Assembly (NCBI RefSeq): GCF_014287955.1
Contig: NZ_JACOPD010000018.1
Location: forward strand, 1-5,326
DNA length: 5,326 nt
Direction: 5' to 3'
From: Lachnospira hominis (ex Liu et al. 2021)
Lineage (GTDB): Bacteria; Bacillota; Clostridia; Lachnospirales; Lachnospiraceae
Made by a program: the position numbers and the translations under genes. Of this stretch, positions 1 through 5,215 are shown one piece after another (position 1 is the first letter of the stretch; every line of letters begins with the position of its first letter). The notes under the pieces are model-generated. The model saw nothing but the letters and a program-made list of their open reading frames with translations, made no database searches and was not told where the DNA came from.

Positions 1-119
1 TTTTTTTTATTTTATGGTGCTTGCGAGCACCGAAAAAATATAAAAATGAGTAATTGGAGCACCGAAAAGACAAAACGGGCACCGAGAACTAAATCTATCC
101 AAGCACCCAATGGTTCAAA
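1..119. repeat. Terminal direct repeat, left copy (circular overlap)
   Basis: Bases 1-119 match 5208-5326 at every position, with a constant offset of 5207. The identity runs exactly from the first base of the window to its last base, which is what an assembler leaves when it closes a circle. The segment begins inside the T-run of the terminator at 5178-5215 and carries four AGCACC-type motifs. In the biological molecule it most likely exists once. The alternative is a true direct repeat flanking a 5.2-kb unit. Confidence 0.95.
16..107. repeat. Cluster of AGCACC/GGTGCT motifs, right side of the tRNA fragment
   Basis: GGTGCT at 16-21 and AGCACC at 26-31 form a 6-bp inverted repeat around TGCG. 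Further AGCACC copies lie at 58-63 and 102-107, with a shortened GCACC at 79-83. Three of these are followed by GA-rich tails (GAAAAA, GAAAAG, GAGAAC). Spacings between successive copies are roughly 32, 20 and 24 bases. On the circle this cluster lies just downstream of the tRNA 3' half and its terminator, and a matching cluster lies upstream at 4981-5005. What they do is unknown; recombinase arm sites, iteron-like sites or a dispersed intergenic repeat family are all possible. Confidence 0.55.
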
Positions 120-380
120 TATTCTGAGCAGTAATGCTTTTTCCATTTTGCTTGATATTCTTGCAGAGGAAATCCAAATTTCCTTTTTGGAGTAACTACA
201 CAGAATAGATGTGTTAGTGTTTTCTTGTTCACAAGAACAGTAGATGGACATTGTGCTGTACAAACGTTAGAAGTAAAGTTGATTAGTTTTGCTGTATGGG
301 GAATTTTTATCTTGGCGTATTAGCGATAGAATGGAAAAAAGAGAAAAGCATAAAGGATGTAGGTATGGAGAATATTTGTT
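120..380. other. Leader of the acetyltransferase operon, no convincing gene
   Basis: No gene with a ribosome binding site is visible here. Two overlapping short open frames run through the left part, one per strand (46-195 plus, 12-251 minus), and neither has a Shine-Dalgarno. A 7-bp hairpin with four T's lies at 167-188, and a 6-bp inverted repeat (TTCTTG/CAAGAA) lies at 222-237. The promoter of the 381-1172 operon should be in this stretch, but only weak matches are visible, for example TTTTTA at 304-309 with TAGAAT at 327-332, spacer 17. Confidence 0.4.
167..188 (+). terminator. Weak terminator-like hairpin
   Basis: AGGAAAT at 167-173 pairs with ATTTCCT at 178-184 around a CCAA loop and is followed by four more T's. 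The stem is short and mostly AT, so termination would be inefficient. It sits upstream of the 381-1172 operon. Confidence 0.25.
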
Positions 381-806
381 ATGATTAGAAAGTTGCTGAA
401 CGGAGATATCGATAGAGTTGCTGACATATGGTTAAAGACAAATCTGAAAGCACATTATTTTATTTCCAATCAATACTGGAAAAGTAATTATGAATTAGTG
501 AAAGAAATGATGCCACAATCCGAAGTCTATGTGTTTGAAGCGGATAAAATGATACAAGGATTTGTAGGACTAAATGATGAATATATCGAAGGTATTTTTG
601 TCTCTGATGAAATGCAGTCATGTGGCATAGGTAAATTTTTATTGGATTATATTAAGGATAAAAAAGTTAGCTTACGATTAAATGTATACCAGAAGAATGC
701 CAGAGCAATTTCTTTTTACCAAAGAGAAGGGTTCATTATTCAATGTGAAGATTTGGATGAAGCTACTGGTGAAAAAGAGTACACCATGCTATGGAAACGA
801 AAATAG
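381..806 (+). CDS. GNAT family N-acetyltransferase, YiaC-like
   Basis: This 141-residue protein is probably a cytosolic acetyl-CoA-dependent N-acetyltransferase with a complete single GNAT domain. The acetyl-CoA pyrophosphate loop is visible as Q79-S-C-G82-I-G84 (the Q/RxxGxG motif) after the beta-4 strand YIEGIFV. The C-terminal part has LNVYQKNARAISFYQREGF at 100-118, with Y113 at the usual general-acid tyrosine position. The N-terminal IWLKTN...HYFISNQYW and this YQKN...FYQ block recall E. coli YiaC and its relatives, some of which acetylate protein lysines; the substrate here cannot be inferred. The ATG at 381 is supported by GGAG at 367-370, ten bases upstream. An earlier ATG at 365 is in another frame and stops quickly. 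The next gene starts 30 bases after the stop and is probably co-transcribed. Confidence 0.9.
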   Translation: MIRKLLNGDIDRVADIWLKTNLKAHYFISNQYWKSNYELVKEMMPQSEVYVFEADKMIQGFVGLNDEYIEGIFVSDEMQSCGIGKFLLDYIKDKKVSLRLNVYQKNARAISFYQREGFIIQCEDLDEATGEKEYTMLWKRK

Positions 807-836
807 AAATCGGAGTTTGAAGCGGAGGTATGTATT

Positions 837-1172
837 ATGAATATAGGATTTTGGTCGTGTATAATTTTGGTAATACCATTTCTGATTATAGGTGTGTTAT
901 TTGCGATTTTTAAGGAAAAAGCAGCAAAATTTGTTTCAGGATTTAATTCATTTTCTAAAGAAGAACAGGCATTGTATGATAAAGCTCATATCTCTCGTGA
1001 TATAAGAAATCAGTGCTTTATGTGGGCTATTATAATGTTGGCAGGAGCATTATTATCCTGCTTTTTAACCCCATATATAGCTATATCAACCTATATTATT
1101 TGGTTAGTTCTGTTTTTTAGAGAAGTCCACTTTGATAATCATAAAGCGTTTGAAAAATATTTATTAAAGTAA
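837..1172 (+). CDS. DUF3784-type small membrane protein
   Basis: This is a 111-residue integral membrane protein of unknown function. Segment one (about 8-25) is followed by a polar stretch KEKAAKFVSGFNSFSKEEQ, then two close hydrophobic segments at about 60-77 and 81-95, and a charged tail. The SGFNSFSKEEQALYDK block at 34-49 matches the pattern I remember for DUF3784 proteins (a G-[YF]-N-[ST]-x-S-x-E-E motif after the first membrane segment). The ATG at 837 has an excellent GGAGG at 824-828 with an 8-base spacer, which decides against the out-of-frame ATG at 830. It follows the acetyltransferase by 30 bases, so the two form an operon. Membrane location is clear; the family name is from memory and no function is claimed. 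Confidence 0.85.
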   Translation: MNIGFWSCIILVIPFLIIGVLFAIFKEKAAKFVSGFNSFSKEEQALYDKAHISRDIRNQCFMWAIIMLAGALLSCFLTPYIAISTYIIWLVLFFREVHFDNHKAFEKYLLK

Positions 1173-1253
1173 ATTCCAGTTTGCCGAAATATCTGGCTAA
1201 CTTTCCCAATTTTACAGGCATTCCAGCCCATTCATTAGTGAAATGATATGTAT

Positions 1254-1303
1254 TTTCCCTTATTTTTGCCTTTATGAGATAATCGTAAGGGAAATAAGGG
1301 AAA
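1254..1303. terminator. Long inverted repeat between convergent genes, possible terminator
   Basis: TTTCCCTTATTT at 1254-1265 is perfectly complementary to AAATAAGGGAAA at 1292-1303, giving a 12-bp stem. The 26-base interior can fold further (CCTT 1269-1272 with AAGG 1287-1290). It is followed on the plus strand by GTTTTATTTA, a poor U-tract, so termination of the 381-1172 operon is plausible but not assured. It could equally be a remnant of a mobile-element end or a coincidental repeat in decayed coding sequence. Confidence 0.4.
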
Positions 1304-1310
1304 GTTTTAT

Positions 1311-1442
1311 TTAGTCATAGCCTGCCACTTTATTAAGTAACTTTGCGGATTCTGCTTGGCTTTTCTTGTAGAGTGTGCATAGACATTCATTGTGGTAATC
1401 TGCTATTTCTCTTATTATTCGTGCAACTGGTATATGTTGCAA
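1311..1442 (-). pseudogene. Remnant C-terminal gene fragment, unrecognised
   Basis: A minus-strand open frame of 43 residues runs from an in-frame TGA/TTG junction near 1442 to a TAA at 1311-1313. Its translation is hydrophilic and helix-like, including VARIIREIADYHNE and KKSQAESAKLLNKVAGYD at the C-terminus. That is unlike the plus-strand reading, which is a low-complexity hydrophobic shadow. There is no ATG and no ribosome binding site, so if it was ever coding it is a 3' scrap of a longer gene. I do not recognise the family. Confidence 0.25.
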
Positions 1443-1665
1443 TCAGGTGGTATATGAAAGGCTGGCGGGATACAAGGAGTTATTATTAAAATTGCAAACA
1501 GATAGATAAAATATAAAAATCTATCCATTTGCATATAGAATACTTTTATCTTTTGAACATTGTAAATATGATGAATAAATAGTATATTGTCAGCATAATT
1601 GATACAGATAATATAACGAAAAACAACATCATCTCCAAATATTGTATGATTACAGAAAGTAGAAA

Positions 1666-2562
1666 TTAAGAAATTTCCTCTGTTTTCTTCTTTCTGTATT
1701 CATTTGGACTCATATGATAATATTGTCTAAACTTCCGGCAGAAATAGCCGGAACTTGTAAATCCGGTTTCTTTTGCAATGGAAGAAACCGATTTTTGAGT
1801 GATATAAAGTTGTTCAGCAGCCTGTGCTAGTCTGTATTGAATTAGATATGCTACCGGAGAACAGTGGATGCCAGTTTGAAAAATGTGTAAAGCTCCACTT
1901 TTGCTGATAGATGCCGATGCCGCAATCGCCTCCAATGTAATCTCTTCCATGTAGTGATCATGAATATACTGCATCATAGCTTGTAATCTTGCTTGTTTGT
2001 GATTTAATCGATGAATACTGTTAGAATCAGAAGTCCAGTCCATATTTTTTTGCAATATGTTCCAAAGCTGAAATAAAAGTTGTATAGTACATAATTCATT
2101 ATCCGGCTTAGTTTCCTGAATAGTACAAATTTGCGACAAAAGTTGTAGCACCTGTTTCCCAAATGTGTTGGATGGACTGAAAACTTGATATGGAACAGAC
2201 GAGCTTATCACAGGAAGAATATATTTTTCGTAAATGAGGCTGTTTTCGGGTGCTAATAGGGTTGGCGAAAAAACAATATTAGGTGCAAATGTACTGCTTT
2301 GTGCTTCAAAACGATGCAGGACACCGCTATTGATAAATATGCCGCAACCTTTATGTAGTTCTATTTTACTTGTACCTATAAGGCAGAGTGCAGTACCTTC
2401 AGCAGTATAAAGAAATTCTAATTCATGATGCCAATGCCAGTCAATGCGATGGAAGTCAAATTTCCAAATATTATCAGGATAGTATGCAAATGGATAACGA
2501 TTGTTGCCATGCTGGATGGTTTCTCGTAGTGTTTCATCTGTAGTTATCTTAAAAGTCTCCAT
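1666..2562 (-). CDS. AraC-family transcriptional regulator with N-terminal cupin
   Basis: This 298-residue protein is likely a cytosolic ligand-responsive transcription factor. The N-terminal cupin sensing domain shows HWHHELEF at 43-50, then the beta-strand pattern ending in GIFINSGVLHRFEA. The C-terminal AraC DNA-binding domain (about 190-296) has a first helix-turn-helix in EEITLEAIAASASISKSG, with the normally arginine-rich recognition region somewhat altered. The second has the classic SVSSIAKETGFTSSGYFCRK, followed by the signature FRQYYHMSPNEYRK. An in-frame ATG at 2577 would add five residues, but it has no ribosome binding site. The ATG at 2562 has TGAGGA at 2571-2576 with an 8-base spacer, so I prefer it. 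The gene diverges from the transporter at 2678, which it most likely controls, and probably itself too. The effector is unknown but is likely the transporter's substrate or a derivative. Confidence 0.93.
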   Translation of the reverse strand: METFKITTDETLRETIQHGNNRYPFAYYPDNIWKFDFHRIDWHWHHELEFLYTAEGTALCLIGTSKIELHKGCGIFINSGVLHRFEAQSSTFAPNIVFSPTLLAPENSLIYEKYILPVISSSVPYQVFSPSNTFGKQVLQLLSQICTIQETKPDNELCTIQLLFQLWNILQKNMDWTSDSNSIHRLNHKQARLQAMMQYIHDHYMEEITLEAIAASASISKSGALHIFQTGIHCSPVAYLIQYRLAQAAEQLYITQKSVSSIAKETGFTSSGYFCRKFRQYYHMSPNEYRKKKTEEIS

Positions 2563-2596
2563 GCTATATTTCCTCATAAATAATAAAATTTGTTAT

Positions 2597-2626
2597 ATTG
2601 TACCATGAATATATGATTTTATACAA
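2597..2626 (-). promoter_or_regulatory. Promoter of the AraC-type regulator
   Basis: Read on the minus strand, TTGTAT (2626-2621) is followed after 18 bases by TACAAT (2602-2597), a reasonable sigma-A-type match to TTGACA/TATAAT. It lies about 35 bases upstream of the chosen start codon. Its -35 box touches that of the transporter promoter, so one bound regulator could influence both. Confidence 0.5.
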
Positions 2627-2627
2627 T
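2597..2627. promoter_or_regulatory. Inverted repeat in the divergent promoter region, candidate operator
   Basis: ATTGTA at 2597-2602 is mirrored by TACAAT at 2622-2627 with 19 bases between the arms. The arms coincide with the regulator's -10 box and the -35 region of both promoters. AraC-family proteins more often use direct half-sites, so this is only a candidate. Confidence 0.25.
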
Positions 2628-2654
2628 GACTAGATATAAAGTTTACGATATAAT
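2626..2654 (+). promoter_or_regulatory. Promoter of the MFS-DUF1349 operon
   Basis: ATGACT at 2626-2631 (four of six to TTGACA) is followed by a 17-base spacer and a perfect TATAAT at 2649-2654. The start codon of the transporter is 23 bases beyond the -10 box, leaving a very short leader that holds the AGAGGAGG ribosome binding site at 2665-2672. The weak -35 box with a perfect -10 box suits an activator-dependent promoter. Confidence 0.65.
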
Positions 2655-2677
2655 CACATTTATTAGAGGAGGACAAA

Positions 2678-3889
2678 ATGAAAAGCCAATATAATAAGAC
2701 AATTACAGCCTGTTTTGTAGGTTATATTGTACAAGCTATCGTTAATAATTTTACACCACTGCTTTTTTTGTTTTTTCAGAAATGCTATCATATTCCAATT
2801 TCCCAAATTACATTGTTAGTGACTTTTAATTTTGGGATACAACTACTGGTTGATTTTCTTTCTGTCAGATTTGTTGATAAAATAGGATATCGGATATCAA
2901 TGATTATAGCTCATGTTCTAGCAGCGGCAGGATTATTGCTTCTTACAGTTTTACCAGAGATTTTACCAGTTTCCTTTATTGGAATTTTGATTGCTGTAAT
3001 GATCTATGCGGTAGGTGGTGGACTTTTGGAAGTCCTAGTCAGTCCAGTTGTTGAGGCTTGCCCATCCGACAATAAGGAAAAAGCAATGAGCCTGCTGCAT
3101 TCTTTTTATTGCTGGGGACACGCCGGAGTTGTACTCATATCAACAGTGTTCTTTTATGTAGTCGGTATAGATAACTGGAAAATATTAGCCATTATTTGGG
3201 CGGTTATTCCAATTGGAAATGCTTTTGTTTTTTCAAAGGTTCCCATTGCACCATTGCTTGAGGATGGAGATACCGGACTTGGATTAAAGGAATTGTTTCG
3301 GATGAAAATTTTTTGGATTTTGTTGATTATGATGATATGTGCAGGAGCAAGTGAGCAAGCAGTAAGTCAATGGGCCTCTGCTTTTGCAGAAAAAGGTCTT
3401 GGAATTTCAAAGGCAGCCGGCGACTTAGCAGGGCCGATGGCATTTGCGGTTCTAATGGGAATATCAAGATTGTTTTATGGTAAGTATGGTGACCGTATCA
3501 ATTTGGAACACTTTATGATTTATAGTAGTTTTTTATGTATTTTATCCTATTTAGGGATTTCATTATTATCGATTCCGCTATTAAATCTGATTGCCTGTGC
3601 TGTCTGTGGGCTTTCAGTGGGAATCATGTGGCCTGGAACTTTCAGCAAGGCATCAGCAGCTTTGCTCAAAGGGGGAACAGCCATGTTTGCATTGCTGGCA
3701 TTAGGTGGAGATATAGGTTGTTCAGGAGGTCCTACATTGGTTGGAATGGTATCAGGAGCTTTTGGGGATAACCTAAAGATGGGAATTTTGGCAGGAATTA
3801 TTTTTCCAGTGTTGCTACTTATAGGAGTCATTCTTTGCAGAAGACAAAAGAAAATTAATAATTATAATACAGTGAAAAGTAGGCACTAA
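2678..3889 (+). CDS. Major facilitator superfamily transporter
   Basis: This 403-residue polytopic membrane protein has about twelve hydrophobic segments in two six-segment halves, joined by a polar loop near residues 188-208 (EDGDTGLGLKELFRMK). The loop between segments 2 and 3 carries the MFS motif A in altered form: D59-F-L-S-V-R-F-V-D67-K-I-G-Y-R72. A cognate motif in the second half is SRLFYGKYGDRIN. Aromatic and polar residues in HSFYCWGHAG and the QWASAFAE stretch could line the substrate path. Overall it resembles sugar-type MFS permeases, and the substrate is unknown. The start is fixed by AGAGGAGG at 2665-2672, five bases from the ATG. It is the first gene of an operon with the DUF1349 gene and diverges from an AraC-type regulator, the usual arrangement of an inducible uptake system. 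Two other open frames inside its 3' end are shadows. Confidence 0.93.
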   Translation: MKSQYNKTITACFVGYIVQAIVNNFTPLLFLFFQKCYHIPISQITLLVTFNFGIQLLVDFLSVRFVDKIGYRISMIIAHVLAAAGLLLLTVLPEILPVSFIGILIAVMIYAVGGGLLEVLVSPVVEACPSDNKEKAMSLLHSFYCWGHAGVVLISTVFFYVVGIDNWKILAIIWAVIPIGNAFVFSKVPIAPLLEDGDTGLGLKELFRMKIFWILLIMMICAGASEQAVSQWASAFAEKGLGISKAAGDLAGPMAFAVLMGISRLFYGKYGDRINLEHFMIYSSFLCILSYLGISLLSIPLLNLIACAVCGLSVGIMWPGTFSKASAALLKGGTAMFALLALGGDIGCSGGPTLVGMVSGAFGDNLKMGILAGIIFPVLLLIGVILCRRQKKINNYNTVKSRH

Positions 3890-3931
3890 ATATAGCTGCT
3901 TATTAAAATAAAAAAGAAAGTGAGAAAAAAG

Positions 3932-4531
3932 ATGGAATTTTTGAAAAACAATCCTAAATGGATACGTCAACCAAAGCAGGTACAAATTAGTGAGGATAAA
4001 GTTGTAATTCTTACAGAAAGGGGTACTGACTTATGGGCACGCACTTATTATGGTTTTCAAAATGATAATGCTCCAGTATTTCAAGTTGAAACAACGGACA
4101 AGTACTTTTCTTTTATTGTTAAAACAGAATTCGAGAGTACCTGTCGTTTTGACCAGTGTGGTGTGGCTATGTATTTAAATAGTGATAATTGGTTTAAGGC
4201 ATCTATAGAATATGAGAATAAAAAAATACAGCGATTGGGAAGCGTTGTAACCAATCATGGATATTCTGATTGGGCAACAACAGACATATCCTCTGATATT
4301 AAAAGTATGTGGTATCGTTTTTCACGAAGGGACAGTGACTACTGTATTGAATGCAGTGAGGATGGCATAAATTTCAGACAAATGCGTATTTTCCATATGT
4401 GGGAAGGTGCAGAAAAAATTACTTATGGAATATATGCATGCAGCCCGACAGAAGGCTCATATAAGGCAACATTTTCAAATATGCAGATTACGGAATGTAA
4501 ATGGGAATCAGATGCAGACTGGCGTGATTGA
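3932..4531 (+). CDS. DUF1349 domain-containing protein
   Basis: This is a 199-residue, probably cytosolic protein with no signal peptide and no membrane segment. It shows nearly the whole DUF1349 signature, in order: T32-D-L-W-A-R-T-Y-Y-G-F42, R72-F-D-Q-C-G77, NWFKASIEYEN at about 86-96, SVVTN at about 104-108, SDWA at 112-115, and a C-terminal SEDGINF followed by GIYACSP. The family adopts a concanavalin-like beta-sandwich; a role in handling carbohydrates is often suspected but its activity is not established. An upstream in-frame GTG at 3920 would add four residues (203 total). The ATG at 3932 is preceded by GTGAG at 3920-3924 as a weak ribosome binding site, so I choose the ATG. It begins 42 bases after the MFS stop with no promoter or terminator between, so it is co-transcribed and presumably acts on or binds the imported compound. 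Confidence 0.9.
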   Translation: MEFLKNNPKWIRQPKQVQISEDKVVILTERGTDLWARTYYGFQNDNAPVFQVETTDKYFSFIVKTEFESTCRFDQCGVAMYLNSDNWFKASIEYENKKIQRLGSVVTNHGYSDWATTDISSDIKSMWYRFSRRDSDYCIECSEDGINFRQMRIFHMWEGAEKITYGIYACSPTEGSYKATFSNMQITECKWESDADWRD

Positions 4532-4532
4532 T

Positions 4533-4574
4533 GATATGATTTCTAAAGATAAATCTCATATGAGAATCATTATC
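4533..4574 (+). terminator. Hairpin at the end of the MFS-DUF1349 operon
   Basis: The 12-base arms at 4533-4544 and 4563-4574 can pair over 11 bp with one bulged base on each side. The loop is 18 bases and contains half of a perfect 12-base palindrome, TCTCATATGAGA (4554-4565), which offers an alternative fold. There is no T-run after it, so it may be an RNA 3' end structure rather than an intrinsic terminator. Confidence 0.3.
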
Positions 4575-4857
4575 AGTTAAATTGAATAATAAATATAAGC
4601 CAAAAATAAAGAGTGTCATCTGCATCCACCCATATTTGCATCGTTCCATCAAGATATAATTTTGTATATTCAAGTGGTTCACCAATGGCAAGTGCGTTTA
4701 ATGAACAGACTGATCCGGGTGTGGTTTTTAAATCCTTCTCAGTTTCCTAACAGTCAATACGGAGCATATAGCCAGCACTGGTATATACATCAATGCTGTT
4801 GCGTTGAGGATTGTATTCTGCTAAAACAATAAATATGGTCAAAAAATCATCGACATC
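4573..4857 (-). pseudogene. Broken small gene, possibly DUF6061-like
   Basis: On the minus strand one frame reads as a convincing small protein of about 90 residues. It runs AEYNPQRNSIDVYTSAGYML, RIDC, then a TAG stop at 4749-4747, then ETEKDLKTTPGSVC, LNALAIGEPLEYTKLYLDG and MQIWVDADDTL, ending at TGA 4575-4573. Protein-like sequence continues across the stop without a frame change, so the TAG most likely replaces a TGG tryptophan codon. The frame has no ATG of its own. The ATG at 4856 is in the next frame, and a one-base loss in the A6 run at 4841-4846 would explain that, so there are probably two lesions. The composition and the EPLEY...L.G pattern recall the small clostridial DUF6061 proteins of unknown function; that name is a guess from memory. 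Confidence 0.5.
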
Positions 4858-4980
4858 AGACCTGCAGCACGTTATAATATAGTTAATCTAATAAGAAAAC
4901 CAAGTGATCATTGTTACAAGCTGAATCGTAATGGTGGCCAACTGAGTGAACTCGATGGAACGGAATGGTTATATCCTCCG

Positions 4981-5005
4981 GGTGCTCCGAGCACCGAAAG
5001 GTGCT
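4981..5005. repeat. Triple GGTGCT/AGCACC motif with two mutually exclusive hairpins
   Basis: GGTGCT at 4981-4986, AGCACC at 4990-4995 and GGTGCT at 5000-5005 are arranged so that the middle element can pair with either neighbour. The downstream hairpin closes on GAAA, a GNRA-type tetraloop, and is followed by TTTA. The same hexamers recur at 16-107, beyond the tRNA fragment. As a terminator it lacks a long U-run; as DNA it could be a protein-binding cluster. Confidence 0.5.
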
Positions 5006-5065
5006 TTACAGAGATGAAAACAGGTTTTCTTATTTTGACAGGGAGTAACAGAATAGTTAGGAAAA

Positions 5066-5081
5066 TCAAGGATTTCCTTGA
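5066..5081. repeat. Seven-base inverted repeat left of the tRNA fragment
   Basis: TCAAGGA at 5066-5072 and TCCTTGA at 5075-5081 are perfect inverted copies around TT. The two-base centre is too short for a hairpin loop, which points to a dimeric protein-binding site rather than an RNA structure. It lies about 45 bases upstream of the tRNA 3' half. Confidence 0.35.
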
Positions 5082-5126
5082 CTTAGGTTGATTAATCATT
5101 GTATGTATTTACAGTGGTATTTCGAA

Positions 5127-5167
5127 CTCCTAAGCACTAGTTGTGGGTTCTATTCCCGCCGGGAACA
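5127..5167 (+). other. 3' half of a tRNA-Arg(CCU) gene, putative attachment site
   Basis: The sequence fits a tRNA from the anticodon loop onward: loop CTCCTAA (5127-5133, anticodon CCT at 5129-5131, A at position 37), anticodon-stem strand GCACT (5134-5138), variable AGTT, T-stem GTGGG/CCCGC (5143-5147 and 5155-5159) around TTCTATT, acceptor strand CGGGAAC (5160-5166) and discriminator A. CCA is not encoded. The matching 5' anticodon strand would be AGTGC, but TCGAA is found instead, and no GTTCCCG acceptor start exists upstream. It is therefore a truncated copy, not a working gene. Starting at the anticodon loop is typical of attachment sites for tyrosine recombinases that enter tRNA genes and restore the 3' end. 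T at position 57, normally a purine, is unusual. The anticodon identity is an inference from the loop phase. Confidence 0.7.
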
Positions 5168-5177
5168 TTTGATTTTG

Positions 5178-5215
5178 CAACAGTGAAGATTGAAGCTTCA
5201 TTGTTGTTTTTTTTT
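5178..5215 (+). terminator. Strong intrinsic terminator after the tRNA 3' half
   Basis: CAACAGTGAAG at 5178-5188 pairs with CTTCATTGTTG at 5196-5206 (11 bp, one G-U) around a 7-base loop, followed directly by nine T's. It lies 10 bases beyond the tRNA discriminator, in the orientation that would end a tRNA transcript. If the tRNA fragment is an attachment site, integration would restore both the tRNA end and its terminator. Confidence 0.85.

Larger units (their letters stand above)
1173..1665. other. Gene-poor stretch with decayed minus-strand frames
   Basis: This 490-bp stretch lies between two convergent units and holds no intact gene. It contains the 12-bp inverted repeat at 1254-1303 and a 7-bp AT-rich hairpin (GATAGAT 1501-1507 with ATCTATC 1519-1525). 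Two minus-strand open stretches read like protein: one ending at a stop at 1311-1313, and one open from about 1315 down to 1117, which includes the peptide NEWAGMPVKLGKLARYFG. Neither has a proper start, and the second runs antisense into the end of the 837-1172 gene. From about 1530 to 1665 the DNA is simply AT-rich with nothing recognisable. Confidence 0.5.

Noticed and set aside
1..107. CRISPR array, suggested by repeated GCACC motifs
   Set aside because: The repeats are only 5-7 bases, spacing is irregular, and no long conserved repeat or cas gene exists.
1..107. Plasmid replication origin with iterons
   Set aside because: No Rep gene, no DnaA-box cluster and no adjacent AT-rich unwinding region were recognised; it is kept only as an alternative for the AGCACC cluster.
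1254..1303. Insertion sequence ends
   Set aside because: The 12-bp arms are only 26 bases apart with no transposase and no flanking target duplication, so a hairpin is the simpler reading.
3535..3831. Open frames on both strands inside the transporter gene
   Set aside because: They lie wholly within the well-supported MFS gene, lack ribosome binding sites and read as out-of-frame shadows of its membrane segments.
4488..4691. 67-residue minus-strand frame beginning MPLVNHLNIQNY
   Set aside because: It overlaps the end of the DUF1349 gene and is in a different frame from the much more protein-like broken gene at 4573-4857.
4817..5091. Plus-strand open frame of about 90 codons ending at TGA 5089-5091, with a short ATG version at 5014
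   Set aside because: The long frame has no start codon upstream of 5014 and is antisense to the broken gene. The 25-residue ATG version has no Shine-Dalgarno.
4914..5099. 61-residue minus-strand frame
   Set aside because: No ribosome binding site; low-complexity proline/serine-rich tail; it runs through the GGTGCT/AGCACC motifs.
5127..5167. Complete functional tRNA gene
   Set aside because: The 5' half is missing: no complementary acceptor strand, no D-arm and no paired anticodon strand occur upstream, so only a 3' half is present.
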